A DNA stretch of 64,000 nucleotides from assembly GCA_963676095.1 (NCBI GenBank), contig OY781040.1:5518001-5582000 (forward strand). The letters run 5' to 3'. The stretch comes from G963676095 sp963676095. GTDB taxonomy: Bacteria; Bacteroidota; Bacteroidia; Bacteroidales; Prolixibacteraceae. This document shows, piece by piece, positions 54,701 to 63,183 of the stretch (position 1 is its first letter; each line of letters starts with the position of its first letter). A program made the translations under genes and the position numbers. A model generated the notes under the pieces. It was not told the DNA's origin, searched no databases, and saw only the letters and a list, made by a program, of their open reading frames with translations.

Positions 54701-55259
54701 CGGTGGCTATTATATCGTGGATTACAACGGGGATGGGGTGATTAATTCAGATGACGAAATTCCATATGGCTATTCTACAACGCCGCAAAATACGTATAAT
54801 GCTACGCTTGGTTTCGAGTGGAAAGGTTTTAGCGGTTTTGTCCAGTTTTACGGGGTGAACAACGTCACCCGTCAGGTCGTATTCTCCAGTTTAGACGGGA
54901 CCCATACGGTATATGACGAAGGCAGTTACTGGTCTGAAGACAATACCGATGCCGATGTAGCCATGCTCCGCTGGCTCTCAACAGAAAGTGATTACAGCAG
55001 CGGTACCCGCTATCTGTTTGACGGTTCCTACCTCCGTTTGAAGAATGCGGAAATTGCTTACACCTTTAATACTAACTGGGGCTGGGTAAAAAAGGCAAGG
55101 CTCGAAAACGTGCGCCTGTTTTTAAACGGGAATAACCTTTGGTTATGGACCAAGATGCCGGATGACAGGGAATCCAATTTCGCAGGTACCGGATGGGCTT
55201 CACAGGGGGCTTATCCAACAATGAAACGCTTTAACCTGGGTCTTAATATTACCTTCTAA
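51798..55259 (+). CDS. SusC-like TonB-dependent transporter with STN domain (xylan PUL, first)
   Basis: A 1153-residue outer-membrane transporter. Signal peptide to about residue 40 (LLAVLIFCGAMALS), STN domain (IDLQLQNSSLIEILNSIEKN), carboxypeptidase-like domain (KGRVTDTKGNPIPGTTVIIKGT), TonB box/plug start EVVIVGYGQQKKESIV, plug motif VFGVRGANGVILITTKRG, then the 22-strand barrel ending FNLGLNITF. The STN domain fits control by the adjacent sigma/FecR pair. By gene order it corresponds to XusA of the core xylan cluster, the likely importer of xylo-oligosaccharides. Confidence 0.93.
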   Translation: MKKKSIIHSSCIRKEVNVMLLKMKLLAVLIFCGAMALSASTPYSQRTKIDLQLQNSSLIEILNSIEKNSEFIFIYNQNVTNSDVRRSISVKSKNIESILDYLFKDLDITYRIDDRQVFLYKRNSLVAGNETPPDQPKKLIKGRVTDTKGNPIPGTTVIIKGTTIGTVTDNDGNFALQIPVDSQTLFFSFVGYATQEIPVDKRTQFNIVLKELTVGVDEVVIVGYGQQKKESIVAAITQTTGQVLERAGGVSSVGAALTGNVPGVITSSSTGMPGEEDPEILIRGQSTWNDSSPLILVDGVERPMSSVDISSVESISVLKDASATAVFGVRGANGVILITTKRGSEGKASIRVAVNTTMKVPSKLPTKYDSYNSLKILDEAIEYELSLSPDSWEDYIPAEILEKYRNPSSTEEAEQYPNIDWVDWLFKDFVMSYNANISIDGGTKYVKYFTSADFLHEGDLFKEYENNRGYKAGYGYNRLNVRSNLDFKLTPTTTFKTNFFGSYGRKKKPYGSSDSSYSYWIAAYTNSPDAYVPLYSDGTWGYYYPNEQANINSVESLALSGIEYVTTTRLTTDFTLEQDLGFWVKGLSLNGRISWDNVFVESGRGVNDLYNNAQEKYIDPETGEVTYSESYDSNTYFDYQESIDWDIEDGSIENSSTQRNLFYDLQLNYATSIAKKHNITAMGLFQRTENATGSEIPSYREDWVFRTTYNYKEKYMFEYSGAYNGSEKFSDANRFAFFQSGGLGYMISKENFMKPLTFLDMLKIRASYGEIGDDNVSDRWLYMSTWSYGGQTSMGTTGEDQEESPYIWYSESSIGNENVHWETVRKTNVGADFSFFNGFFAGSVDFFHDYRYDILVSGDDRTVPSYFGAEPATANLGKVKNNGYELDFRFNQKFANDLRLYANFSITHAKNTVIEADDADLLPDYQKTAGHSIGQTYAYVIGQDKYYNTWDELYGSTELSTNDDQKLPGGYYIVDYNGDGVINSDDEIPYGYSTTPQNTYNATLGFEWKGFSGFVQFYGVNNVTRQVVFSSLDGTHTVYDEGSYWSEDNTDADVAMLRWLSTESDYSSGTRYLFDGSYLRLKNAEIAYTFNTNWGWVKKARLENVRLFLNGNNLWLWTKMPDDRESNFAGTGWASQGAYPTMKRFNLGLNITF

Positions 55260-55270
55260 ATTGTTGTAAC

Positions 55271-57187
55271 ATGAAAAAATTAAGGAATATAAAAATCATT
55301 ATAGGGCTTAGTACGCTTTTTGCGGTACCTGGAATGCTTTCCTGTACGGATTATCTGGATAAATCAGCCGAATCGACGGTATCGGAGGAGGATGCTTTTG
55401 AAGATTTTACCAGCTTCCAGGGGTTTACCGAAGAACTTTACAATTGCATTGTCCCTTTCACTAATAATTATTGGACAAATTCGTGGAACTGGGGGGAAGA
55501 TGAAATAACATCAACAAGTGTCACATATCATTTTGTAAACAAAATAGACGAGGGTAATTTTTGGGGATGGCAGTCGGACTATGACGGTTGGCATTCCGGA
55601 TGGATGGATCAGCCTGATTTTACTACAGCGAATGGTCGTACTGCAGGTGGGAAGAATAAGGATCTATGGAATGCAGCCTGGTACGGATTGCGTAAAGTAA
55701 ACATCGGTCTGGAAAATATCGATCAAATGACTGGTACCGACGAAGAAATTGATCTGATTAAAGGGCAGCTATTATTCTTCAGGGGATGGTTCCACTTTCG
55801 GTTAATCCAGTTTTTTGGCGGGCTTCCTTACATCAACTACGTTTTACCAAGCGACGAAGAACTTAATTTGCCACGCCTTAGTTACAGGAGGTGTGCCGAC
55901 CTTGTTGCGGCAGACCTTAGAGAAGCCGCCGACTTGTTGCCAATTGACTGGGATAATACGACTGCAGGGAAAGCCACTTTAGGCGATAACGATTTGCGCA
56001 TCAACAAAATTATGGCTTTAGGTTATCTTGGCAAAAATTACCTTTGGGCAGCCAGCCCGCTGATGAACGACGCGGACACGTCGACAGTGGCCCCCGACGG
56101 TGACGACTATAACGCCGAATATTGCCAGAAAGCTGCAGAAGCATTTGCCGAATTGTTGGAATTGGTCGAAGGTGGCCAGACTCAATATGCTTTGATGGAT
56201 TTCTCTGAAAGATCCGATAATTTTTATACCACGGGCCAGAATTGGGCATTACCGGGTGGTACCGAGGCGCTATTCAGGGGGCCCTATTATTTCGGAAATT
56301 ACACAAACTGGAACACAAGTAAGCAGTATACTCCGATAATAGTTGGTGAAAGCAGTGCCCTGTTTTTACCTACGGCCAACTACGTCGATTATTACGGTAT
56401 GGCAAACGGGTTGCCTATTAATGATGATTATGATATTACGGAAGCCGATGCCGAATCAGGGTTCGATCCCAATTATCCTTGGAAAGACCGGGATCCCCGT
56501 TTTTATACCGATATTGTTTACGACGGGGTAAAAGTAGTACAGGGGAGTACTACTGACGAAGCGAACAGATATGCCAACCTATACACCGACGGAAGTTACA
56601 GGAGTGTGTCTGAGGGTAGCCGTACCGGGTACTACCTTCGTAAATTTATCCCTATTGAATGTAACAAGTACGATAAGGGCTGGGACTGGGGGTATTCGTT
56701 AAACATCTATATTCCCTATATGCGGTTGGGCGATATTTACCTGATGTATGCTGAAGCTGCTGCCGAAGGTTATGGTTCGCCTAATGGTGGGGCTAGTGGC
56801 TTTAAAACTGCTGTCGAGGCAGTTAATGTAATCCGGAACAGGGCCGGCGTTGGTGAAGTTGCCAGTAAATTTACAGGGTCACTGGATGCCTTTATGACCG
56901 AGTTACGGCGCGAGCGTGCTGTGGAACTATCGTTCGAAGGGCACCGGTTTAACGACCTTCGCCGTTGGAAACTGTTAACCGAAAGCCCTTACACCCTGAA
57001 AAAGTCGGTAGAGTTTAACCGGGCCAGCGAGCTTGATCCGGATATTGATCCATCTGAAAATAAAGTGGTTAATCTTTCTGAAGAAGTTCTCAAGACACGG
57101 AGCTTTGACAGTAAGCACTACTGGTTACCATTAAAAACCGACGATGTTAGCCTTTATGAAGGGTATGGTCAAAATCCGGGCTGGTAA
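55271..57187 (+). CDS. SusD-like glycan-binding lipoprotein (xylan PUL, first)
   Basis: A 638-residue surface lipoprotein (lipobox GMLSC). SusD features: DYLDKSAESTVSEEDAF, LLFFRGWFHFRLIQFFGGLPYI, INKIMALGYLGKNYLWAASPLMN, and the closing ELRRERAVELSFEGHRFNDLRRW and YWLPLKTDDV. Several Trp/Tyr-rich surface segments (NYWTNSWNWGEDE, WGWQSDYDGWHSGW) could form the sugar platform. It starts 12 bp after the first SusC, equivalent to XusB. Confidence 0.93.
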   Translation: MKKLRNIKIIIGLSTLFAVPGMLSCTDYLDKSAESTVSEEDAFEDFTSFQGFTEELYNCIVPFTNNYWTNSWNWGEDEITSTSVTYHFVNKIDEGNFWGWQSDYDGWHSGWMDQPDFTTANGRTAGGKNKDLWNAAWYGLRKVNIGLENIDQMTGTDEEIDLIKGQLLFFRGWFHFRLIQFFGGLPYINYVLPSDEELNLPRLSYRRCADLVAADLREAADLLPIDWDNTTAGKATLGDNDLRINKIMALGYLGKNYLWAASPLMNDADTSTVAPDGDDYNAEYCQKAAEAFAELLELVEGGQTQYALMDFSERSDNFYTTGQNWALPGGTEALFRGPYYFGNYTNWNTSKQYTPIIVGESSALFLPTANYVDYYGMANGLPINDDYDITEADAESGFDPNYPWKDRDPRFYTDIVYDGVKVVQGSTTDEANRYANLYTDGSYRSVSEGSRTGYYLRKFIPIECNKYDKGWDWGYSLNIYIPYMRLGDIYLMYAEAAAEGYGSPNGGASGFKTAVEAVNVIRNRAGVGEVASKFTGSLDAFMTELRRERAVELSFEGHRFNDLRRWKLLTESPYTLKKSVEFNRASELDPDIDPSENKVVNLSEEVLKTRSFDSKHYWLPLKTDDVSLYEGYGQNPGW

Positions 57188-57216
57188 TAAAGATTATTGA
57201 ATGGTTTATAATCTAA

Positions 57217-60200
57217 ATGAATAGAATAATGAAAATAAAAGAAGGAATAATTTTATGTGTTGTATTTGTCCTTTCTCTTTTCTCATTGAGATTAGAGGCG
57301 CAAATAACCATGAAAATAACTATAAAGGCCATTGTATATGGTTCCGGAAGAGAGCCAGTCGTAGGTGCGGTTATTAGCTGTGACAAAGACGATGTCCAGG
57401 CCGTTTCAGATTCATCAGGGGAATTTTCCCTTGAGGTTCCTCTTAACTCGTTGCTGTCGGTAAGCGCTTTAGGTTACAAAACGAAAGTTATTGAGGCATT
57501 ACCTGCACTGGTAGAGATTATACTTTCGTCCGAGAACAATGGCCAGTTGGTTCAGATAGCCTATCGAAAGGTAGATGAAAACGATCTTATGGGGGATATT
57601 TCGTTTGTGGATATACCCGGAATTATGGAGAAGAACTATTTTAGATATAATTTGGAAGGTATGGCTGCTTATACCGGAGGACTTAGCAGTTCGTTGTGGG
57701 GAATGGACGAATATTTAATGTTGGTAGACGGGGTTCCGCGTAGTACTGTCGATGCTCCCGAAATCGAACAAATAACTTTCCTTAAAGGGATAAACGCTGT
57801 GGCACTTTATGGGAGCTGTGCTGCCAAAGGTGTAATTTACATTACAACCAAGAGGGGAGAGGTTTCTGCTAAACAAAAAATTAACGTGCGGGCTAATGAA
57901 GGTATGTATGTGCCAAAAAGTTATCCAAAATATTTGGGTTCTGCCGAGTATATGACCCTTTATAACGAAGCACGTGTTAACGATGGGCTTACCGAATTAT
58001 ATAGTGATGAGGATATTTATCATTATGCTTCGGGTGAAAATCCATATCGTTATCCCGATGTTGATTATTATTCATCCGATTATTTGAAGAAGACGTATAC
58101 CCGTTATGATGTAACTGCCGAAATCTCGGGGGGCGACAAACGTGCCCGTTATTATACAAATATTGGATACTATTCGTATGGCGACCTTTTGAATTTTGGA
58201 GAAGCAGTAAACGACAATACAGAACGCCTTAATATGAGGGGAAATATCGATATGGATTTGAACGAATATATTTCCTGTAAGGTCGATGCTTCAGCTATAT
58301 TCTATGGAGTACGCGGGGTAAATGCCGATTATTGGGGAAATGCTGCTACGTTGCGTCCAAACAGTTATACACCGCTCATCCCAATAAGCATGATAGAAAC
58401 TGATGAGACTACCATGAAAGTAGTAGAGAACAGCAACAATATTATTGATGGCAAATATATATTGGGGGGGAGCCAGACGTACCAAACAAATCCTATTGCT
58501 GATATTTATGCCGGAGGGTATTATAAGTACTACAGCCGTCAGTTCCAGTTTACTACCGGGGTGGACGTCGATTTGAGAAATGTACTGAAAGGTTTATCAT
58601 TTCATAGTTTGTTCGGGGTCGATTATGCTACCTCTTACACTACTGCTTATAATAATGCTTATATGGTATTCGAACCCAAATGGACCGATTATGCAGGAGG
58701 CACCGGACTGATTAGCGGGTTTAATACGTATGGGTCAGATTCTATTTCAGGCGTACAGGATGTTAGTGGAAGTTATTATCAACAAACAATATCTTTTTCG
58801 GGACATTTTGATTACAATACGGTTGTGAACGACCACCACCACATCTCTGCCATGTTGATTGCAAATGGTTATCAACAGGGACAATCAGAGTCTTATCATA
58901 ATACCTGCAATGCAAACCTTGGAATTCAGGCAGGATATAATTATCAGGATAAGTATTATGCCGATTTTAGCGGGGCAGTGGTCCATTCAACCAAGTTGCC
59001 CAAAAAAAACCGTAATGCTTTCTCACCTACCGTTTCGTTGGCATGGAGAATTAGCGAAGAAGCTTTCATGGATGGAATAACTGCAATTGATGATCTGAAG
59101 TTGTCGGCATCGGCAGGTATATTAAATACCGACCTTGATATTGACGATTACTATTTATATAAAGGGGTTTATGCTAATAATACCTGGACTGGTTGGAGAG
59201 ATGGCACTTCTGTCCAGTCGTACGATTCGCAAAGGGGGGAAAACCCCAATCTCGATTATCCTCAGTTAAAAGAAATAAATGTGGGGATTAACGCTTCGTT
59301 GTTTAAAAGAATGCTGACATTCAACGGTTCGTTTTTCTTTAACCGGATGACTGGTAAAATTATTCAGTCTTCTGTTTTATATCCAAGTTATTTTTCCAAT
59401 TATTATCCTTCATCGTCTTTTATTCCCTATAGCAATTATGAAGAAGACCAGCGCGTAGGTTTCGATTTTAATGTAAAATTCAACAAGCGCATTGGCGAGG
59501 TCGATTTTTCATTGGGAGTTGCCGGAACGTATTACAATACCAAAGCGGTGAAGCGCGCCGAAAGCTACGAAAACGACTATCAAAACCGGCAGGGCAAACC
59601 TCTTGATGGCATATGGGGGTACGAAACCCTCGGTTTCTATGAAGATGATGCTGATATAGCAAGCTCTCCCGAATCGCAGTTAGGGTACGATATTAAGCCC
59701 GGCGACCTCAAATATAAAGATCAAAACGGAGATGAGGTCATTAATACCGAAGACCAGGTGTATCTTGGAAAAGACGGGTGGTATGGTGATCCGTTTACTC
59801 TTGGGGTTAACCTGACTGTCAAATGGAAAAATGTCACGTTCTTCGCATTAGGGACAGGCTATTGGGGCGCTTATAGCATAAAGGGTAGCAATGACGATGA
59901 TGATTACTACTGGATCGATAGCGATGATAAATATTCAGAAGTAGTCCGTGGACGTTGGACCGAAGAAACAAAAAATACAGCCACCTATCCGCGGTTAACG
60001 ACCCTGTCGAGCAACAATAATTTGAACTCTGATTTTTGGCTTTATAAAACCAACAGGTTCAGTTTATCTAAAATCCAGTTATCTTATGATATTCCTAAAC
60101 GGATTATGCAGAAAACGTTTATCCGCGAAATGGGGGTTTATGTTAGTGGTTCCGATTTGCTGACAATCTCTCCCGAACATGAAACACTGGAGTTGAATGT

Positions 60201-60255
60201 AGGGGAAGCTCCACAGACACGGTTTTTTAATTTGGGGGTAAAAGCCAGGTTCTGA
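57217..60255 (+). CDS. Second SusC-like transporter, divergent and without STN domain
   Basis: A 1012-residue outer-membrane protein, about 140 residues shorter than its neighbour because it lacks the STN domain. A signal peptide (VVFVLSLFSLRLEA) is followed directly by a carboxypeptidase-like domain (IKAIVYGSGREPVVGAVIS), then IAYRKVDENDLMGDISFVDI and a degenerate plug (EQITFLKGINAVALYGSCAAKGVIYITTKRG). The barrel ends FFNLGVKARF. Position matches XusC. Without the STN domain it should not signal to FecR. Its divergent plug start suggests a different cargo or a helper role. Confidence 0.9.
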   Translation: MNRIMKIKEGIILCVVFVLSLFSLRLEAQITMKITIKAIVYGSGREPVVGAVISCDKDDVQAVSDSSGEFSLEVPLNSLLSVSALGYKTKVIEALPALVEIILSSENNGQLVQIAYRKVDENDLMGDISFVDIPGIMEKNYFRYNLEGMAAYTGGLSSSLWGMDEYLMLVDGVPRSTVDAPEIEQITFLKGINAVALYGSCAAKGVIYITTKRGEVSAKQKINVRANEGMYVPKSYPKYLGSAEYMTLYNEARVNDGLTELYSDEDIYHYASGENPYRYPDVDYYSSDYLKKTYTRYDVTAEISGGDKRARYYTNIGYYSYGDLLNFGEAVNDNTERLNMRGNIDMDLNEYISCKVDASAIFYGVRGVNADYWGNAATLRPNSYTPLIPISMIETDETTMKVVENSNNIIDGKYILGGSQTYQTNPIADIYAGGYYKYYSRQFQFTTGVDVDLRNVLKGLSFHSLFGVDYATSYTTAYNNAYMVFEPKWTDYAGGTGLISGFNTYGSDSISGVQDVSGSYYQQTISFSGHFDYNTVVNDHHHISAMLIANGYQQGQSESYHNTCNANLGIQAGYNYQDKYYADFSGAVVHSTKLPKKNRNAFSPTVSLAWRISEEAFMDGITAIDDLKLSASAGILNTDLDIDDYYLYKGVYANNTWTGWRDGTSVQSYDSQRGENPNLDYPQLKEINVGINASLFKRMLTFNGSFFFNRMTGKIIQSSVLYPSYFSNYYPSSSFIPYSNYEEDQRVGFDFNVKFNKRIGEVDFSLGVAGTYYNTKAVKRAESYENDYQNRQGKPLDGIWGYETLGFYEDDADIASSPESQLGYDIKPGDLKYKDQNGDEVINTEDQVYLGKDGWYGDPFTLGVNLTVKWKNVTFFALGTGYWGAYSIKGSNDDDDYYWIDSDDKYSEVVRGRWTEETKNTATYPRLTTLSSNNNLNSDFWLYKTNRFSLSKIQLSYDIPKRIMQKTFIREMGVYVSGSDLLTISPEHETLELNVGEAPQTRFFNLGVKARF

Positions 60256-60287
60256 TAATGATATTGCAACTCAAAAAATAATAAGAG

Positions 60288-62060
60288 ATGAATAAAAATA
60301 TTATAATACTGTTATTAATAATCTTCATATTGTCAGGCTGCGACGATTTATTTACTCCGGCTATTGAGAACAATGTTGGTTTAAGCCAGGCCGAAACAAA
60401 TGCCTCTTATGCATACGGCCTCCTTTTGAATGGATATACCCGTATCCCAACGGATTCGTGGTCGTTTAACGACGTGGCAACCGACGATGCGGTATCGAAT
60501 GACGATGAGGATGATTATCTTGAAGTAGCCAACGGAGGATGGACCTCGAGCAACGATCCTTTTTCAAAATGGAGTAGCGCCAAGGCAGCTATTCAATATA
60601 TAAATTTATTCTTGTCGCTTTACGACGAGCCTGAATATGCATCTGATGAAGATGCCAATCGTATGTTTAAAATCAGGTTGCGGGGCGAGGCTTACGGCTT
60701 GCGTGCAATGTACATGTACTACTTGCTCCAGTCACATGCCGGCTATACTGATGATGGCTCGTTGCTTGGCGTACCGGTTGTATTAGAACCTGAAGATGCT
60801 ACTACTGATTTTAATTATCCGAGAAATACCTTCGATGATTGTATGGAGCAATTTTATCTGGATATTGATTCGGCAGAAACACTCCTTCCATTGGACTACG
60901 AAGATATAGCCGACGATTCGGAAGTACCCGAAAAATACGGAGATATAAGTGTAGATGTTTACAATCGTGTATTTGGGGACGCTTTCAGGCTGTTGATGAC
61001 AAAGCGCATTGCAATGGGCATTAAAGCCCAGGCCGCGTTACTGGCTGCAAGCCCGGCTTATAATAGTTCAAACGATCTTGACAAATGGGGAAAAGCAGCC
61101 AACTATGCCGGCGATGTTTTAGACCTGATTGGTGGCGTTAGCGGACTGGATGCTAATGGCTATACCTGGTACGATAACCAGGCAGAAATTGATGCCGTTG
61201 CATCCGGGGTCAACCCAGACGAGATCCTTTGGAGAGGGGGGATCAGCGACAATAATACTATTGAGACAAATAATTATCCCCCGACCCTGTACGGCAATGG
61301 TGAAATAAACCCTACGCAAAACTTAGTAGATGCCTTTCCTATGGCTAACGGGTATCCGATCGATAATGCAAGCAGCAGTTACGATGCCTCAGACCCTTAT
61401 TTAAACCGCGATCCGCGTTTGCAGACTTATATTGTGGTAAACGGGAGTACCGAAGGGCCTAACAACACGGCGATTTATACCTCGACCGATGGAGGTACGA
61501 ATGATGGGTTAAATGCGATAGAAACCTCGACCCGTACCGGTTATTACATGCGTAAGTTATTGCGCCAGGATATCAGTATTACATCTACATCATCAACTAC
61601 GCAAAACCATTATACCCCGCGTATTCGTTATACTGAGATTTTCCTTATTTATGCCGAGGCTGCCAACGAAGCTTGGGGGCCAAACACCGATGGTGGAGGT
61701 CATGGATATTCGGCTTACGATGTAATCAAAGCAATTCGTGAAAGAGCTGGTGTAGGAACTGATAACGATGACCCGTACCTCGAATCGATAAAGAGCGATC
61801 AGGATGCTATGCGTGAGTTAATCCGGAACGAAAGGCGTTTGGAACTTTGTTTTGAAGGCTTTCGTTTTTGGGATTTGCGCCGCTGGAACGTAGATCTTTC
61901 GAAACTTAACGAAATAGCAAAAGGTGTGAGTATTACTAAGGGGGTACATACGGAAATTAATGTTGAAAACCGCGTATATAAAGACTATATGTATCATGGG
62001 CCAATCCCTAGCAGCGAAATTTTAAAGTATAATGCTTTAATCCAAAATAAGGGATGGTAA
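60288..62060 (+). CDS. SusD-like glycan-binding lipoprotein (xylan PUL, second)
   Basis: A 590-residue surface lipoprotein (lipobox ILSGC, Cys at residue 18). SusD features: ETNASYAYGLLLNGYTRIPTDSW, RLRGEAYGLRAMYMYYLLQSHAGY, MGIKAQAALLAASPAYNSSND, DLRRWNVDL and the PIPSSEILKYNALIQNKGW ending. It follows the second SusC by 32 bp and corresponds to XusD. It is distinct in sequence from the first SusD in this array. Confidence 0.93.
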   Translation: MNKNIIILLLIIFILSGCDDLFTPAIENNVGLSQAETNASYAYGLLLNGYTRIPTDSWSFNDVATDDAVSNDDEDDYLEVANGGWTSSNDPFSKWSSAKAAIQYINLFLSLYDEPEYASDEDANRMFKIRLRGEAYGLRAMYMYYLLQSHAGYTDDGSLLGVPVVLEPEDATTDFNYPRNTFDDCMEQFYLDIDSAETLLPLDYEDIADDSEVPEKYGDISVDVYNRVFGDAFRLLMTKRIAMGIKAQAALLAASPAYNSSNDLDKWGKAANYAGDVLDLIGGVSGLDANGYTWYDNQAEIDAVASGVNPDEILWRGGISDNNTIETNNYPPTLYGNGEINPTQNLVDAFPMANGYPIDNASSSYDASDPYLNRDPRLQTYIVVNGSTEGPNNTAIYTSTDGGTNDGLNAIETSTRTGYYMRKLLRQDISITSTSSTTQNHYTPRIRYTEIFLIYAEAANEAWGPNTDGGGHGYSAYDVIKAIRERAGVGTDNDDPYLESIKSDQDAMRELIRNERRLELCFEGFRFWDLRRWNVDLSKLNEIAKGVSITKGVHTEINVENRVYKDYMYHGPIPSSEILKYNALIQNKGW

Positions 62061-62121
62061 AAGTTGACGAAACCGGAAAAAGTTTCTATGCAATTAATTT
62101 GAAAAAAATAAAATTAAAGAG

Positions 62122-63153
62122 ATGAAAAGGATATTTTTTATATCGTTAATCATAATGGTAGGAGCATTCACTTCTTGTCATAACCAGGATTGGGAATTTG
62201 AGGATTATGACTATCAGACAGTTTATTTTTCCTACCAGTCTCCGGTGCGGACTATTACCTTGGGTGACGACATTTACGATACTTCGCTCGATAATGCTCA
62301 TCAATGTAAAATTTATGCCACCACCGGGGGTGTTTACGAAAATGACAATGATATTACGATCAGCATTGAAGTAGATGAGTCGCTATGTGACGGCCTGTTT
62401 TTTGAATCGGGTGGTCAGGCAGTTACCCCTATGCCAGGCAACTATTATTCATTGGCTGCCAACGAAATTGTTATTCCTTCAGGAAGCCTGTCGGGAGGGG
62501 TGCTCGTACAACTTACCGATGCTTTCTTTGCGGATACGCTGTCTTTAAAGAATACTTACGTGATCCCGCTGGTAATGAAGAGTGTTACGAATGCTGATTC
62601 CATTTTGTCCGGCGATCCTGCCGTAGATAATCCGAATCGTTATGTGTCGGATGATTGGGTTACCGAACCCAAAGACTACGTTTTGTATTGTATAAAGTAT
62701 ATCAACGCGTACCATGGATATTATTTACGCCGGGGAAAAGATATAATTACAGGAAAGAACGGAAATTCGGCACTGGACCAAACGATCATCCGGCATGAGG
62801 AATATGTCGAGTATGACGAGGTTTGCGAACTAACAGCCAAATCGCTGACAAAAGTAGAATTTCCCATTACCTTCCAGGATGCAGAAGGGTACAATATCGA
62901 CTGTACGTTGTTACTTACATTTGATGAGGACAGCATCTGTACCGTGTCTTCCGGGTCTGATGATTACACGGCTACCGGCAGCGGAAAATTTGTTACAGAC
63001 GGTGAAAAGAACAGTTGGGGAAGCAAAGACCGTGATGCTATTTATCTGAACTACGAAATTGATCTCGATGAAATGCATGTTGCGACAAGCGATACCTTGG
63101 TGGCTCGAAACCGGGGAGTTACGTCGGAGACATTTTCTCCGGTGCTGGAATAG
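62122..63153 (+). CDS. DUF1735/DUF5627-type surface lipoprotein (xylan-binding SGBP candidate)
   Basis: A 343-residue lipoprotein (lipobox AFTSC). Residues about 25-175 resemble the DUF1735 fold (YQTVYFSYQSPVRTITLGDD ... YVIPLVMKSVTNADSILSG). The C-terminal part (YHGYYLRRGKDI, IDCTLLLTFDEDSICTV, AIYLNYEIDL) resembles DUF5627. Such proteins occupy the slot between the second SusD and the GH10 enzyme in xylan PULs (XusE / surface glycan-binding protein) and bind xylan at the cell surface. Binding here is inferred from position and family. Confidence 0.82.
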   Translation: MKRIFFISLIIMVGAFTSCHNQDWEFEDYDYQTVYFSYQSPVRTITLGDDIYDTSLDNAHQCKIYATTGGVYENDNDITISIEVDESLCDGLFFESGGQAVTPMPGNYYSLAANEIVIPSGSLSGGVLVQLTDAFFADTLSLKNTYVIPLVMKSVTNADSILSGDPAVDNPNRYVSDDWVTEPKDYVLYCIKYINAYHGYYLRRGKDIITGKNGNSALDQTIIRHEEYVEYDEVCELTAKSLTKVEFPITFQDAEGYNIDCTLLLTFDEDSICTVSSGSDDYTATGSGKFVTDGEKNSWGSKDRDAIYLNYEIDLDEMHVATSDTLVARNRGVTSETFSPVLE

Positions 63154-63183
63154 CTTTTTTTTATCTATTAAGACTTAGAATAA

